DNA from: Pyxidicoccus parkwaysis
Lineage (GTDB): Bacteria; Myxococcota; Myxococcia; Myxococcales; Myxococcaceae
Reading direction: 5' to 3'
Length of the DNA stretch: 64,000 nt
Assembly (NCBI RefSeq): GCF_017301735.1
Contig: NZ_CP071090.1
Location: forward strand, 1,240,001-1,304,000
A model generated the notes under the pieces. That model ran no database searches and was not told where the DNA came from. It was given only the letters and a program-made list of their open reading frames with translations. A program made the translations under genes and the position numbers. Position 1 is the stretch's first letter. Each line of letters starts with the position of its first letter. Positions 51,052 to 60,400 of the stretch are shown here, piece by piece.

Positions 51052-52335
51052 ATGAATTCGACACGGGAACAGCGAGACGTGGTGGTGATTGGCGGAGGGA
51101 TTGGCGGCCTGGCCGCTGCGGCCATCCTTGCGCGCGGGGGCCGGAGCGTCACCCTGGTGGAGAAAGCGCCCCGGTTCGGAGGTCGCGCCATCACCACCGA
51201 GCGGGAGGGCTTCAAGTTCAACCTCGGCATTCACGTGTTCTACGCGGGAGGACCCGGCGAGGCCGTGCTGCGCGAGCTCGGCGTCACGCTCTCGGGCGGG
51301 CAGTCGGACCGCTCGCTCTACGAGTGCCAGGACGGAGCTCGAATCAGCCGGCTGCCGGTGGATGCGGACTCGCTCGCGACCAGCGCGCTGCTTGACCCCG
51401 CGTCGCGCGCGGAGCTTGCCCAGCTTCTCCGGCAGCTCAGGACCGAGCCCCTTCACGCGTGGCGGGGGCGGCCCGTGAGCGCCTGGCTGGACCAGCACGT
51501 GCGGCATCCCGTGGTGCGGAGCCTCCTCGAAGCCGTGGTGCGGCTCGCCACGTACACGCACGCGCCCGACGAGGTCGATGCGGCGTATGCACTGTCTCTC
51601 GTGGGCTCGCAGCGCGGAGCGCTCCTGCTCGACGATGGTTGGCAGACCCTGGTCCATGGGCTCGAGCGCGCGACACGCGCGGCGGGCGTGGAACTGATTC
51701 ACGGCGCCGCCGTCACGGACATCGAGCTCGGGCCGCCGCACACCGTGCGACTCCCGAGCCGCACCCTTCACGCGAAGGCCGTGGTGGTCGCGACCGATGT
51801 GATGACCGCGGCGCGACTGCTCAAGCTCCCCACGGTCGAGGCGTGGGCGGCTCGCGCGCGGCCCGTGCGTGCGGCGTGCCTGGACCTCGCGCTGCGCGCG
51901 TTGCCTGAGCCATGGCGCCTCGTGGTCCTGCGCCTGGACCAACCTCTCTACTACTCCGTACACTCACGCTCGTGCCGGCTCGCTCCGGGCAACGGCGCGT
52001 TGCTCCACCTGATCAAATATCTGCCCTTGAGACCGTCTGACCTCGACGAGGATGCGCGCGAAGACCGTCGCCAGCTCGAAGCCTGGCTGGATGAGCTCCA
52101 GCCCGGATGGCGCGAGGTGTTGGTGGCCTCTCAATTCCTTCCCCGCATCCAGGTCTCCGGGGACGCCGTGACGGCCGGACAGCAGGGGCTTCAGGGCCGT
52201 CCTTCTCTCATCGTTCCAGATGCGCCCGGCGTGTACCTGGTGGGGGACTTCGTCGGAGCGCGGGACCATCTGGCGCACGCCAGCCTCTTCAGCGCGGAGG
52301 TGGTTGCACGGGACGTCCTGGAGCGCGCGGCATGA
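51052..52335 (+). CDS. FAD-dependent oxidoreductase, phytoene-desaturase-like
   Basis: A 427-residue flavoprotein. The dinucleotide motif VVVIGGGIGGLAAAAILARG is at about residues 10-29, with GGRAITTEREGFKFNLGIHVFY following. The C-terminal FAD segment is GVYLVGDFVGARDHLAHASLFSAE. It resembles amine oxidase/phytoene dehydrogenase-type NAD(P)-binding enzymes. The substrate is unknown. ATG 51052 is chosen over a TTG 12 codons upstream. Its stop overlaps the start of an ECF41 sigma factor by four bases. Oxidoreductases are the classic partners and targets of ECF41 factors. Confidence 0.88.
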   Translation: MNSTREQRDVVVIGGGIGGLAAAAILARGGRSVTLVEKAPRFGGRAITTEREGFKFNLGIHVFYAGGPGEAVLRELGVTLSGGQSDRSLYECQDGARISRLPVDADSLATSALLDPASRAELAQLLRQLRTEPLHAWRGRPVSAWLDQHVRHPVVRSLLEAVVRLATYTHAPDEVDAAYALSLVGSQRGALLLDDGWQTLVHGLERATRAAGVELIHGAAVTDIELGPPHTVRLPSRTLHAKAVVVATDVMTAARLLKLPTVEAWAARARPVRAACLDLALRALPEPWRLVVLRLDQPLYYSVHSRSCRLAPGNGALLHLIKYLPLRPSDLDEDAREDRRQLEAWLDELQPGWREVLVASQFLPRIQVSGDAVTAGQQGLQGRPSLIVPDAPGVYLVGDFVGARDHLAHASLFSAEVVARDVLERAA

Positions 52336-53210
52336 CGGCGAGCGGCGACGAAACCTTCCTGGCCCACCGGGCCGTGCTCCTCTCCATCGCCTACAACATG
52401 CTGGGTCGCGTTGCCGAGGCGGAGGATTGCGTTCAGGAAGCCTATCTGCGTTGGCAACGCGCCAGTCAGGCCGAGGAGGGCGAGGCCATCGCGTCGCCGC
52501 AGGCGTACCTGCGCCGCGTGGTCGCGAACCTCTGCATCAACCGCCTCCAGTCGGCAGCCGCCAGGAGGGAGTCCTACGTGGGCGTCTGGCTTCCGGAGCC
52601 CCTGCTCGAGAAGGAAGCCACGCCGCCGGGCGACACCGCCACGGAGCAATCCGAGACACTCTCGATTGCGCTCCTCCGGGTGATGGAGTCGCTGTCACCC
52701 GTCGAGCGCGCGGTGTTCCTGCTTCGGGAAGTCTTCGAACGGCCATACCCCGAGATTGCACGCGCGGTCGGCAAGAGCGAGGCCCACTGCCGGCAGCTCG
52801 TGCACCGGGCGAAGGAGAGACTCGCCCTGGGGCAATCCCGATTCAGCGTGTCCTCGGACGAGCACCAGCGGCTCGCCCTGCGTTTCGCGGAGGCGTGCGC
52901 GAGTGATGACGTCCATGCCCTCGTCGAGGTGCTCGCCAACGACGTGGTTCTCTACAGCGATGGGGGAGAGGCGCGCGAACCCGTCCACCACGCGGACGCC
53001 GTCGCGCGGTTCATCCTGGCCGGCGGGGGACGTTTGAGTCAGAGCGCCTCGTGGTCGTGGCGCCTCGCCAGGGTCAATGGGAAGCCCGGGGTGGTGATTC
53101 TCGTCGACAGCGCCGTGTACGCCGTCTTCGCGCTCGAGGTCCGCGCGGGTCGGATTGCCGAGGTCGACATCATCATCTCACCCTCGAAGCTGAGCCATCT
53201 TCAGGCCTGA
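52332..53210 (+). CDS. ECF41-type sigma factor (SigJ-like) with C-terminal SnoaL-like domain
   Basis: A 292-residue sigma factor. Sigma2 is at about 10-75 and sigma4 at 110-165 (SPVERAVFLLREVFERPYPEIA). The linker carries WLPEPL at 86-91, a hallmark of ECF41. The C-terminal NTF2/SnoaL-like domain contains YSDGGEA (208-214), where ECF41 proteins usually have DGGGK/R; this domain regulates activity in place of an anti-sigma factor. It is co-translated with the upstream FAD oxidoreductase gene (ATGA overlap). I did not find a TGTCACA-like target motif upstream. Confidence 0.9.
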   Translation: MTASGDETFLAHRAVLLSIAYNMLGRVAEAEDCVQEAYLRWQRASQAEEGEAIASPQAYLRRVVANLCINRLQSAAARRESYVGVWLPEPLLEKEATPPGDTATEQSETLSIALLRVMESLSPVERAVFLLREVFERPYPEIARAVGKSEAHCRQLVHRAKERLALGQSRFSVSSDEHQRLALRFAEACASDDVHALVEVLANDVVLYSDGGEAREPVHHADAVARFILAGGGRLSQSASWSWRLARVNGKPGVVILVDSAVYAVFALEVRAGRIAEVDIIISPSKLSHLQA

Positions 53211-53350
53211 AGCTGGAGGATGCCCGGCGGCTGCAGCGGGCAATCTCTGTGAGGTGTGCGCCCTGAGCACTCGCGGGCCAGGCAGGCATCCGTGGACGCT
53301 CGCCCGACTTCATCACGAAGGCCGGCGCGGTCCCTCCAACCGGAGTGACC

Positions 53351-54385
53351 ATGCCAACCGATAGAATCCTGACCTCGCATCGCGTCCTCATCACCGGCGC
53401 CTCGGGCTTCATGGGCTCGTGGCTTGCTGAGTACCTGGGCCAGAAGGGGGCGTATGTCATCAACCTGCTCTCGCAGTGGGAGCCCCAGGGGCGCTTCGTC
53501 CAGAGCGGCCTCGTCCACCAGGTCCACAACGTCATCGGACAGGTCGAGGACTACGCCCTGTTGGAGCGGCTCCTCGCGGAGCAGGGCGTGGACACGGTGT
53601 TCCACCTCGCGGCCATCTCCCTCGAGGGGCGCGCCTTCCAGTCGCCCCATGTGGCGATGGAGGTGAACGTCCGCGGCACGTACAACGTCCTGGAGGCGTG
53701 CCGGCGGAACAGGGACACCGTCCGGCGCGTCATCATCGCCTCCAGCGACAAGGCTTATGGTGACAGCCCCGTCCTCCCCTACACCGAGGACATGCCGCTG
53801 CAGGGACGCCATCCCTATGACGTCTCGAAGTCGTGCGCGGACCTCATCGCCCATGCCTATGCGCATAGCTATGGCCTGCCGGTGACGATTGGACGGTTCG
53901 GCAACATCTACGGCGGCGGAGACCTCAACTGGAGCCGGCTCATCCCCAACACCGTGCGACGGTTGCTGGCCGGAGAGCCACCGCGCGTGCGCATGCCACC
54001 GCAGGGGGACTTCATGCGTGACTTCCTCTACGTGCGCGACGCGGTGCAGGCCTACATGGCCATGTTCGACGGGCTCGACGCGGGCGTGGCCCGGGGCGAG
54101 GCGTTCAACTTCGCCATGGGCGGGAGCTGGACGGTGCTCGAGGTGGTGAAGACGCTCCAGTGGCTCCTTCATCGCGAGGACCTCGTGCCCGACCTCCTTC
54201 CTGCCTCGCACGGAGAAATCGTCCACCAGCACGTGTCCGCCGAGAAGGCACGGCGGCTCCTGGGCTGGGCTCCGCGCTACACCCTGGAGGAGGGGCTGCG
54301 CGAGACGGCCGAGTGGTACCGTGAGCACCTGAGCACCACCTCCCTCTCCGAGCCGCATGAACGACCCCACGCCGTTGCCTCGTGA
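53351..54385 (+). CDS. NAD-dependent nucleotide-sugar dehydratase/epimerase (CDP-glucose dehydratase-like)
   Basis: A 344-residue extended SDR with VLITGASGFMGSWLAEYL at the N-terminus. The SSDKAYGD and HPYDVSKSCADLIA segments provide the catalytic Tyr-x3-Lys, and RFGNIYGGGDLNWSRLIPNT follows. These are typical of CDP-glucose 4,6-dehydratase (RfbG), although other nucleotide-sugar dehydratases share them. It probably supplies a deoxysugar for O-antigen. ATG 53351 has GGAG 5 bp upstream; a GTG two codons earlier is less likely. The 3' end overlaps the next gene by 29 bp. Confidence 0.85.
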   Translation: MPTDRILTSHRVLITGASGFMGSWLAEYLGQKGAYVINLLSQWEPQGRFVQSGLVHQVHNVIGQVEDYALLERLLAEQGVDTVFHLAAISLEGRAFQSPHVAMEVNVRGTYNVLEACRRNRDTVRRVIIASSDKAYGDSPVLPYTEDMPLQGRHPYDVSKSCADLIAHAYAHSYGLPVTIGRFGNIYGGGDLNWSRLIPNTVRRLLAGEPPRVRMPPQGDFMRDFLYVRDAVQAYMAMFDGLDAGVARGEAFNFAMGGSWTVLEVVKTLQWLLHREDLVPDLLPASHGEIVHQHVSAEKARRLLGWAPRYTLEEGLRETAEWYREHLSTTSLSEPHERPHAVAS

Positions 54386-54872
54386 GCTGCTGCTGCGGCT
54401 CTCCGCGGAGGCCGCCGCCAGCGCGCGCCTGCGGACCACGCACTGTCTCCATGCCCCCACGGACCGCGTGCAGCGGATGCTGCTCGCGTTGCAGCCGGGG
54501 ACCTATGTCCGGCCGCACCGGCATCCGCGTCCTCCGGGGCGTGATGGCTTTGAGTTGCTGTGCGTGGTGCAGGGGGCCCTGGGTGTGATGGCCTTCGAGG
54601 ACGATGGTCGCATCCACTCGCTCCATCACCTGCGGGCGGGTGGAGCCCACTGGGGCATCGAGCTGCCCGCGCGGACCTTTCACTCCGTCGTGGTGCTCGA
54701 GCCGGACACGGTGGCGCTCGAAGTGAAGGAGGGGCCCTACGAGCCCCGGGGCGAGAAGGAGTTCCTGGCCGGCTTCCCCGAGGAGGGCGCTCCCGAGGCT
54801 TCTCGGATTGTCGCGGGCTGGCTGGCCCGGTTCAGCCCGGGCGCTGTGCGCTCTCCTCCCGGGAGTGGGTGA
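54357..54872 (+). CDS. WbuC-like cupin protein
   Basis: A 171-residue cupin. Motif 1 is PHRHPRPPGRDGFELLCVVQG (shown for its His/Glu spacing) and motif 2 is HWGIELPARTFHSVVVLE. The N-terminal LSAEAAASARLRTTHCLH fits the WbuC family of O-antigen-cluster cupins. Its start lies inside the preceding dehydratase gene (29-bp overlap, different frame), so the two are co-expressed. Exact chemistry is unknown. Confidence 0.82.
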   Translation: MNDPTPLPRELLLRLSAEAAASARLRTTHCLHAPTDRVQRMLLALQPGTYVRPHRHPRPPGRDGFELLCVVQGALGVMAFEDDGRIHSLHHLRAGGAHWGIELPARTFHSVVVLEPDTVALEVKEGPYEPRGEKEFLAGFPEEGAPEASRIVAGWLARFSPGAVRSPPGSG

Positions 54873-54913
54873 CGGAAGGGGACGACTCCTCCGTGCTCGA
54901 ATGCGCGGCGCGC

Positions 54914-54935
54914 CCGTTCCGCGAGCGCGGAACGG
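54914..54935. terminator. hairpin between convergent genes
   Basis: A perfect 9-bp stem CCGTTCCGC/GCGGAACGG with GAGC loop lies in the 85-bp gap between the WbuC-like gene and the oppositely oriented MYXO-CTERM gene. It has no U-tract. It is probably a bidirectional stop. Confidence 0.55.
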
Positions 54936-54957
54936 ACGCTGCGAGTGGCACTCGAGG

Positions 54958-57900
54958 TCAGCGACGACGGCGAGACCCACGGGCCAGCAGGCCGAGCGCC
55001 GCCATCAGCAGTGGCGCGACAGGCGCCGTGCCGGGCACCGGGTTGCAGCCGCACCCAGAAGACTCCGGAGGATTGCCGGTAGGCGGCTCCTGAGGCCCCG
55101 CATCCGCGACACCCGAGTCGATGGGGCCACCGTCCGAGCTTCCGCCGTCGCTCTCGGTGCCGGCATCCACGGTGCCCGCATCGGTCTCCACGCCAGCATC
55201 CACGGTGCCCGCATCGGCCTCCACGCCAGCATCCACGGTGCCCGCATCAGTCTCCACTCCGGCATCCACAGTGCCCGCGTCTTTCTCCTCGATGGTGAAG
55301 GCGCGCACGGGAGACGCGGCGCTGGCGAGGTCGTGCGAGTCCACGGCCTTGACGCTCCAGGAGTAGTCCCCTGGGCTCAGGGCCTCTCCAGCAACCAGCG
55401 AGGCCGTCGTCTCCGTCGTGCGGAGCAGGTGGCGCCGGTTGCTCCCCTGGAAGATCTCCAACTCGTAGGCAAGGGAATCCCCATCCGCATCCGTGGATGC
55501 CTGCCACTCGAAGGTGACGAAGCCGCTCGTCAGCGGTGCTCCATCCACCGGAGCGCGCAACACCGGCACGGAGGGCATGTCATTCACCGGCGTCACCGTG
55601 AGCGTCACGGTCGCCGAGGCCGAGAAGAGCTCGCCGTCCGATACGCGGAACGAGAAGCTGTCCGGACCGGAGTAGTCGTCCGCGGGCGTATAGGTCCGGC
55701 TGGCTCCGGTGCCGCTGAGCGTGCCATGCGCCGGTGACGACACGAGCTCGTAGGTCAGGCTCTGGCCCTCCGGGTCGCTGCCCTGGAGGACGAGCGTCAG
55801 GGGCGTGTCCTCGGGCGTGGACGCGGACCCGGGGCTGGCCAGGGGCGGCCGGTTGTCGCTGAACGTCACGAACCGCGCGCGAATCCGGTGGCTCCAATAC
55901 GGGTCGACGTTGTCGTCGTGGTCATAGACGACGAGTGCGCCCCTGCCGTCGTCCGAAGCGACGACCACGGGCGTCTGCTCGGGGTTCGGACCGTCCGCGA
56001 TGGCGAAGCCCGCGGTGTCACGGACCAGCCCCGCGGCCGTCACCCGCGCGCCCTGGATGTTGGGGTCTGGCGTGGAGACCCGGTGGTCCTGCCAGACGAC
56101 GAGGTACTCGCCCCCCAGCGAGGTGATGGAAGGCAGGTGCTGCCAGCGGGTCGCCGTCGAGATGGCGATGTTGTCCTTGTCGAGCACCTCGCCCGAGCCC
56201 GCCACCCGGGCACCAAACACGTCGGACGAGCTGCCTCGGCGGAAGTCACTCCACGCCACGAGGTAGTCCACTCCGTTGGAGGCAACAGCGACATTGCGCC
56301 GGTTGTCCTCCGCCGTGGCGATGGCGATGCCTTCCGGTTCCAGCACGGCCCCCGTACCGGACACGCGCGCGCCATGGATGTCGGTGCCGTTGCCGCTGCT
56401 TCGGCTGTCGGTCCAGACCACGAGGTAGTTGCTTCCGTTGGAAGCCACCTTGGTGTCCCAGAGGTCGCATCCGGTATGGGCGCAGATGGGCTGCGCCAAC
56501 GCCTCCACCCCCTCGCCGTCGCCCGAGACGCGGATGCCCAGGAGGGGCCACACCTCTGCCTCCAGGTTCCAGATGCCCGCGACGACGAGGTAGTCGGTGC
56601 CGTTGGAGGCCACGGACGGCGCTGCCGCGTGGGCCTGGGAGGCGGGACTGTAGCGCCGCCCGTGGGGGCTCAGGACTTCTCCCGCCTGGGTGATGCGCGT
56701 GCCGTGGATGGCGGTTTCGGGGGCGCGAAGGGCCACCCACGTGACGAGATAGTCCGTGCCGTTGGAGGCCACCGCGGGCTGGCTGCCTCCGCGATTGCCG
56801 GTGTCGAGGTCGATGGGAAGGCCCGTCGGGTCCAATACCTCACCCGTCGAGGTGACGCGGGTGCCGATGATGTTGTTGCCACCCTGGAAGGAGTCCTCCC
56901 AGACGACCAGGTAGCCCTCGCCATTCGAGGCCACCACGGGCGTCTGCTGGAGGCTCGCCGACATGCCGACCACGAACCCGTTCTCATCGAGGACCTGGCC
57001 TTGTCGCGTCACGCGCATCGCGCGGAGGGCTCCGCCACCGTACGAGATGGACCAGATGACGAGGTGGTTCGTCCCATTGAAAGCCAGGGCTGGGCCCGTG
57101 TACTGAGAACTGAAGGCAGACAGGCGCCAGCCCTCGGCGTTGACTTCTCCGGTGCTCAGGACCGAGGTGGCGTAGAGCTCCCCGAGGTAGCCGTCATTGC
57201 GACCATCCGTCCAGATGACCTGATAGTTCGCGCCATCCGAGGCCACCGCGGGCCGGCCCTGGAGCCCGGGGGCCGTCGCGATGGGGAGGTCGTCCAGCAC
57301 AGTCCCCGTGCTCGTCACCCGCGCCGCGCGGATGTCTCCCTCCGTGTCCGTGCGTCGGTCCGTCCATGCGACCAGGTAGTCGGTGCCATTCGAGGCCACC
57401 GTCGGCTCACGGTGTGACCACTCCCCCTGGGCAATGGCGAAGCCCTGGGGGGCCTCCACCACGCCCGCGCTCGTCACGCGCGTGCCGTAGATGTCGCCCA
57501 CGCTGTTCTGGCGTTCGTCCTCCCAGACGACGAGATAGCTGGTGCCATTGGAGGCCATGGCGGTCCAGGGAAGGATGCTGTGCCCCACCGTGGAGAGCGT
57601 CAGTCCCGCGGGGTCCAGGATGGTGCCTGTGCTCGACACGCGGGTTCCACGCAGCCCCTGCTGGGAGCCGCCATTCATCCAGGCGACGAGGTAGTCCGTA
57701 CCCTTGGAGGCCACCGACGGCGCGAGCTGCATCGAGTCCTCATCCGGGAGGACGACGAAGGGTGTGACGTCTGGCTCGGACGCGCTGGCGACGATGCGCG
57801 AGGCGAGAACCCGGGCGTTGCCGCTCTCCGGAACTGCATGCCAGACCACCAGGTAATCCGTCCCGTTGGAGGCGACCTTGGGGCGGCTCAGGGAGTTGCC

Positions 57901-58872
57901 GCCGCGCGACAGCTGGAGTCCCAGGGTGTCCTGGATGGCGCCATCGCTCGTGATGCGCGTGCCATAGATTTCGTAATGCCCCTGGCGGTAGTCCTGCCAG
58001 GCGACGAAGTAGCCGGAGCCATTCGATGCCACCGCGGGCTCGTCCTGGGCGGCGTCAATCGGGCCCGGCACGGTGTTGCCCATGCCGAGCTCCGGGGAGA
58101 TGACCGGCGCCACGGTGGCGGGGAACGTGGTCGAGGCCACCACCGCCGCTGGCACCTGGAGTTGGATGTTCCCCGCCACATACCGCGCCTGGAGCGGAGT
58201 GCTCCGGCCCGAGCCATCCACCCACGCCGGGTGGCCATACTGGAACCCCAGGCCCGTGCGTGCGTCCTGGAAGTGGAGTCCCGCCTCGCTGGCTCCGGAG
58301 TACGCCAACCCCTTCGCGGAGACGGTCAGCAGCAGGTCCCCCTTGCCGGTGGGCTCCGAGGGGAAGGCCCACTCCTGGCGGACGCCATCCTCCGTGTTGC
58401 GGAGGGTCTCCACGAGGCCCGTGCGCGTCAGGGTGAGGTGTCCCGGTTGCTCCAATCGCACCCGGGTCAGGGCTTTCTCTTCCAGGGCGGGCTGACCGTC
58501 ACGCCGCCAGTGCAGGGTGCCGAGCGAGAGCGACGCTCCCATGAGCGCCGCGTGGTTGGCTTTGGCCCGCGGGCTGTCACCTCGGATGGCGCGGGAAGGC
58601 GCCACGGGCGTGAGCGTCAGTCCCTGGCCGTCCACGCGCACGCCGTAGGTGGAGTGGCCGCCGCTCCAGCCCCCGCCTTCCGGCCGGAAGGCGAAGTGGA
58701 CCTGCCGCATCACGGCGGACATGTCGAAAGGAGCGCGGGTTTCAGGGGACACCGAGGGGGAGGTGCCAGGGGCGTCAGTCTCCGGCGCGGAGGAGGTCCG
58801 GCAGGAGAGCAGCAGCAGGGTGACGAGCACCCCGAGCAGCGGTCGCCGCCGTGTGACAGGGGATGGGAACAT
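54958..58872 (-). CDS. 1304-residue surface lipoprotein with beta-propeller-like repeats, cadherin-like domain and MYXO-CTERM tail
   Basis: The N-terminus has a lipobox LLSC (Cys24). Residues ~270-980 consist of about fourteen repeats of ~50 residues with the motif VASNGTDYLVVWxDxR, which would form beta-propellers. A tandem-95/cadherin-like domain follows (STPEDTPLTLVLQGSDPEG, then DDYSGPDSFSFRVSDG), then a fibronectin-III-like domain (about 1105-1190). Next is a linker of four 11-residue units TVDAGVETDAG. It ends GCGCNPVPG, a hydrophobic helix and RRRR, a MYXO-CTERM tail. The coexistence of lipobox and MYXO-CTERM is unusual. Probable cell-surface adhesin or binding protein. The upstream 285 bp (58873-59157) hold no gene. 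Confidence 0.87.
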   Translation of the reverse strand: MFPSPVTRRRPLLGVLVTLLLLSCRTSSAPETDAPGTSPSVSPETRAPFDMSAVMRQVHFAFRPEGGGWSGGHSTYGVRVDGQGLTLTPVAPSRAIRGDSPRAKANHAALMGASLSLGTLHWRRDGQPALEEKALTRVRLEQPGHLTLTRTGLVETLRNTEDGVRQEWAFPSEPTGKGDLLLTVSAKGLAYSGASEAGLHFQDARTGLGFQYGHPAWVDGSGRSTPLQARYVAGNIQLQVPAAVVASTTFPATVAPVISPELGMGNTVPGPIDAAQDEPAVASNGSGYFVAWQDYRQGHYEIYGTRITSDGAIQDTLGLQLSRGGNSLSRPKVASNGTDYLVVWHAVPESGNARVLASRIVASASEPDVTPFVVLPDEDSMQLAPSVASKGTDYLVAWMNGGSQQGLRGTRVSSTGTILDPAGLTLSTVGHSILPWTAMASNGTSYLVVWEDERQNSVGDIYGTRVTSAGVVEAPQGFAIAQGEWSHREPTVASNGTDYLVAWTDRRTDTEGDIRAARVTSTGTVLDDLPIATAPGLQGRPAVASDGANYQVIWTDGRNDGYLGELYATSVLSTGEVNAEGWRLSAFSSQYTGPALAFNGTNHLVIWSISYGGGALRAMRVTRQGQVLDENGFVVGMSASLQQTPVVASNGEGYLVVWEDSFQGGNNIIGTRVTSTGEVLDPTGLPIDLDTGNRGGSQPAVASNGTDYLVTWVALRAPETAIHGTRITQAGEVLSPHGRRYSPASQAHAAAPSVASNGTDYLVVAGIWNLEAEVWPLLGIRVSGDGEGVEALAQPICAHTGCDLWDTKVASNGSNYLVVWTDSRSSGNGTDIHGARVSGTGAVLEPEGIAIATAEDNRRNVAVASNGVDYLVAWSDFRRGSSSDVFGARVAGSGEVLDKDNIAISTATRWQHLPSITSLGGEYLVVWQDHRVSTPDPNIQGARVTAAGLVRDTAGFAIADGPNPEQTPVVVASDDGRGALVVYDHDDNVDPYWSHRIRARFVTFSDNRPPLASPGSASTPEDTPLTLVLQGSDPEGQSLTYELVSSPAHGTLSGTGASRTYTPADDYSGPDSFSFRVSDGELFSASATVTLTVTPVNDMPSVPVLRAPVDGAPLTSGFVTFEWQASTDADGDSLAYELEIFQGSNRRHLLRTTETTASLVAGEALSPGDYSWSVKAVDSHDLASAASPVRAFTIEEKDAGTVDAGVETDAGTVDAGVEADAGTVDAGVETDAGTVDAGTESDGGSSDGGPIDSGVADAGPQEPPTGNPPESSGCGCNPVPGTAPVAPLLMAALGLLARGSRRRR
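55150..55285 (-). repeat. 33-bp in-frame tandem repeats
   Basis: Four copies of a 33-bp unit encode TVDAGVETDAG-type 11-residue repeats in the linker before the MYXO-CTERM tail. The copies differ at few positions, and the first is the most diverged. Their number probably varies between strains by slippage. Confidence 0.85.
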
Positions 58873-59157
58873 GGTGCGGAGTCAGCCGGGAGGAGTGTCT
58901 GCCCAGGGGCCGTCCGGTGCTCGGCGCCAGGGGCATGGCAACGCGGGCTACGGGACTCCGTATATGCAACTGAGTGGCTGATGAATCTTCATGGTTCACT
59001 CATGATTCATGCACGAACCATGATGTGGACCGCGCGGGGGAGGCTCCATTGGCACCACACCTCCGGATGAGGCACATGCCGGGGCTCGTGGGCGCTTCCG
59101 GACACATGCTCCACGGGGCACTGGCCCGCCCGGCAGAGAGACTCGACCGTCCGCCTC

Positions 59158-60384
59158 ATGAGCGAGCCGACAGTGGAGACGCGGTGCTGCATCGTGGGCG
59201 GTGGGCCGGCGGGGATGATGCTGGGGGTGTTGCTGGCGCGCGCCGGCGTCGACGTGGTGGTCCTGGAGAAGCACGCGGACTTCCTGCGCGACTTCCGTGG
59301 CGACACCCTCCACCCGTCCACGATGGAGGTGATGCACGAGCTGGGGTGGTTGAATGAGCTCCTGTCACTTCCCCACCAGAAGGCCCCCTACCTGCGCGTC
59401 CAAAGAGGCTCGGCCGAAGTCGTGGTGGGCGACTTCACGCACCTGCCGACCCGCGCCCGGTACCTCGTGTTCATGCCGCAGTGGGACTTCCTCGACTTTC
59501 TCGCGCGAAAGGGCGCCGAGTCTCCTCACTTCCACTTGCGCATGCGTGCGAACGTCACCGGCGTGGTGCGCGAGGGGTCCCGGGTCGCCGGCGTCCGGGT
59601 GACGACACCCGAGGGCCCCATGACGGTGCGTGCCGCGCTCGTCGTCGCCGCGGACGGACGCCACTCCACCGTGAGGCAGCAGGCGGGCCTGGCCGTCGAG
59701 GACCTGGGGGCGCCGATGGATGTCCTGTGGTTCAGGCTCTCCCGAAAGCCAGACGACCCGCCGGACCCGATGGGACGGTTCGAGGATGGGCAGATCTTCA
59801 TCATGATCAACCGCACGGACCAGTGGCAGTGCGGCCGGGTCATCGCCAAGGGCTCATTCGAGATGCTTCGCTCACTCGGGCTGGAGCGCTTCCGCGAGGA
59901 CGTCGCCCGGATGGCCCCCTTCCTCGCGGAGCGGGTGAGGGAGCTTGCGAGCTGGGAGGACGTGAAGCTTCTCACGGTCCAGGTGAATCGCCTGTCCACG
60001 TGGTACCAGCCGGGGTTGCTGTTCATCGGCGACGCCGCGCATGCGATGTCACCGGTGGGAGGCGTCGGCATCAACCTCGCCGTGCAGGATGCCGTCGCCG
60101 CCGCCAACCTGCTCTCGCGCCCCCTGCTCGCTGGAACCGACCTGGGCACGGAGCCACTGCGTCAGGTGCAGCGGCGACGCGAGCTGCCGGCTCGGCTCAC
60201 CCAGAGCGCGCAGGTGCTCATCCAGAACCGCGTGCTCAAGCCGATTCTCCAGGGCCGCCCGAATGGCAACGGCGGCAGGCTGCCCTGGCCCCTGTGGCTC
60301 GCCGACCATGTTCCCCCACTGCGAAGGATTCCCGCGCGACTGGTGGGCTTGGGCGTTCGTCCCGAGCACCTCCACCTGCCCTGA
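59158..60384 (+). CDS. FAD-dependent monooxygenase (PHBH fold)
   Basis: A 408-residue aromatic-hydroxylase-type flavoprotein. The GxGxxG motif is CCIVGGGPAGMMLGVLLARAG (residues 10-29), the DG motif is VVAADGRHSTVR, and the GD motif GLLFIGDAAHAMSPVGGVGIN is followed by LAVQDAVAAAN. It would use NAD(P)H and O2 to hydroxylate or epoxidise a small molecule; the substrate is unknown. No biosynthetic cluster surrounds it. It is convergent with the DUF6445-like gene, 16 bp away. Confidence 0.9.
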   Translation: MSEPTVETRCCIVGGGPAGMMLGVLLARAGVDVVVLEKHADFLRDFRGDTLHPSTMEVMHELGWLNELLSLPHQKAPYLRVQRGSAEVVVGDFTHLPTRARYLVFMPQWDFLDFLARKGAESPHFHLRMRANVTGVVREGSRVAGVRVTTPEGPMTVRAALVVAADGRHSTVRQQAGLAVEDLGAPMDVLWFRLSRKPDDPPDPMGRFEDGQIFIMINRTDQWQCGRVIAKGSFEMLRSLGLERFREDVARMAPFLAERVRELASWEDVKLLTVQVNRLSTWYQPGLLFIGDAAHAMSPVGGVGINLAVQDAVAAANLLSRPLLAGTDLGTEPLRQVQRRRELPARLTQSAQVLIQNRVLKPILQGRPNGNGGRLPWPLWLADHVPPLRRIPARLVGLGVRPEHLHLP

Positions 60385-60400
60385 CAGCGCCGGGTGAGCT

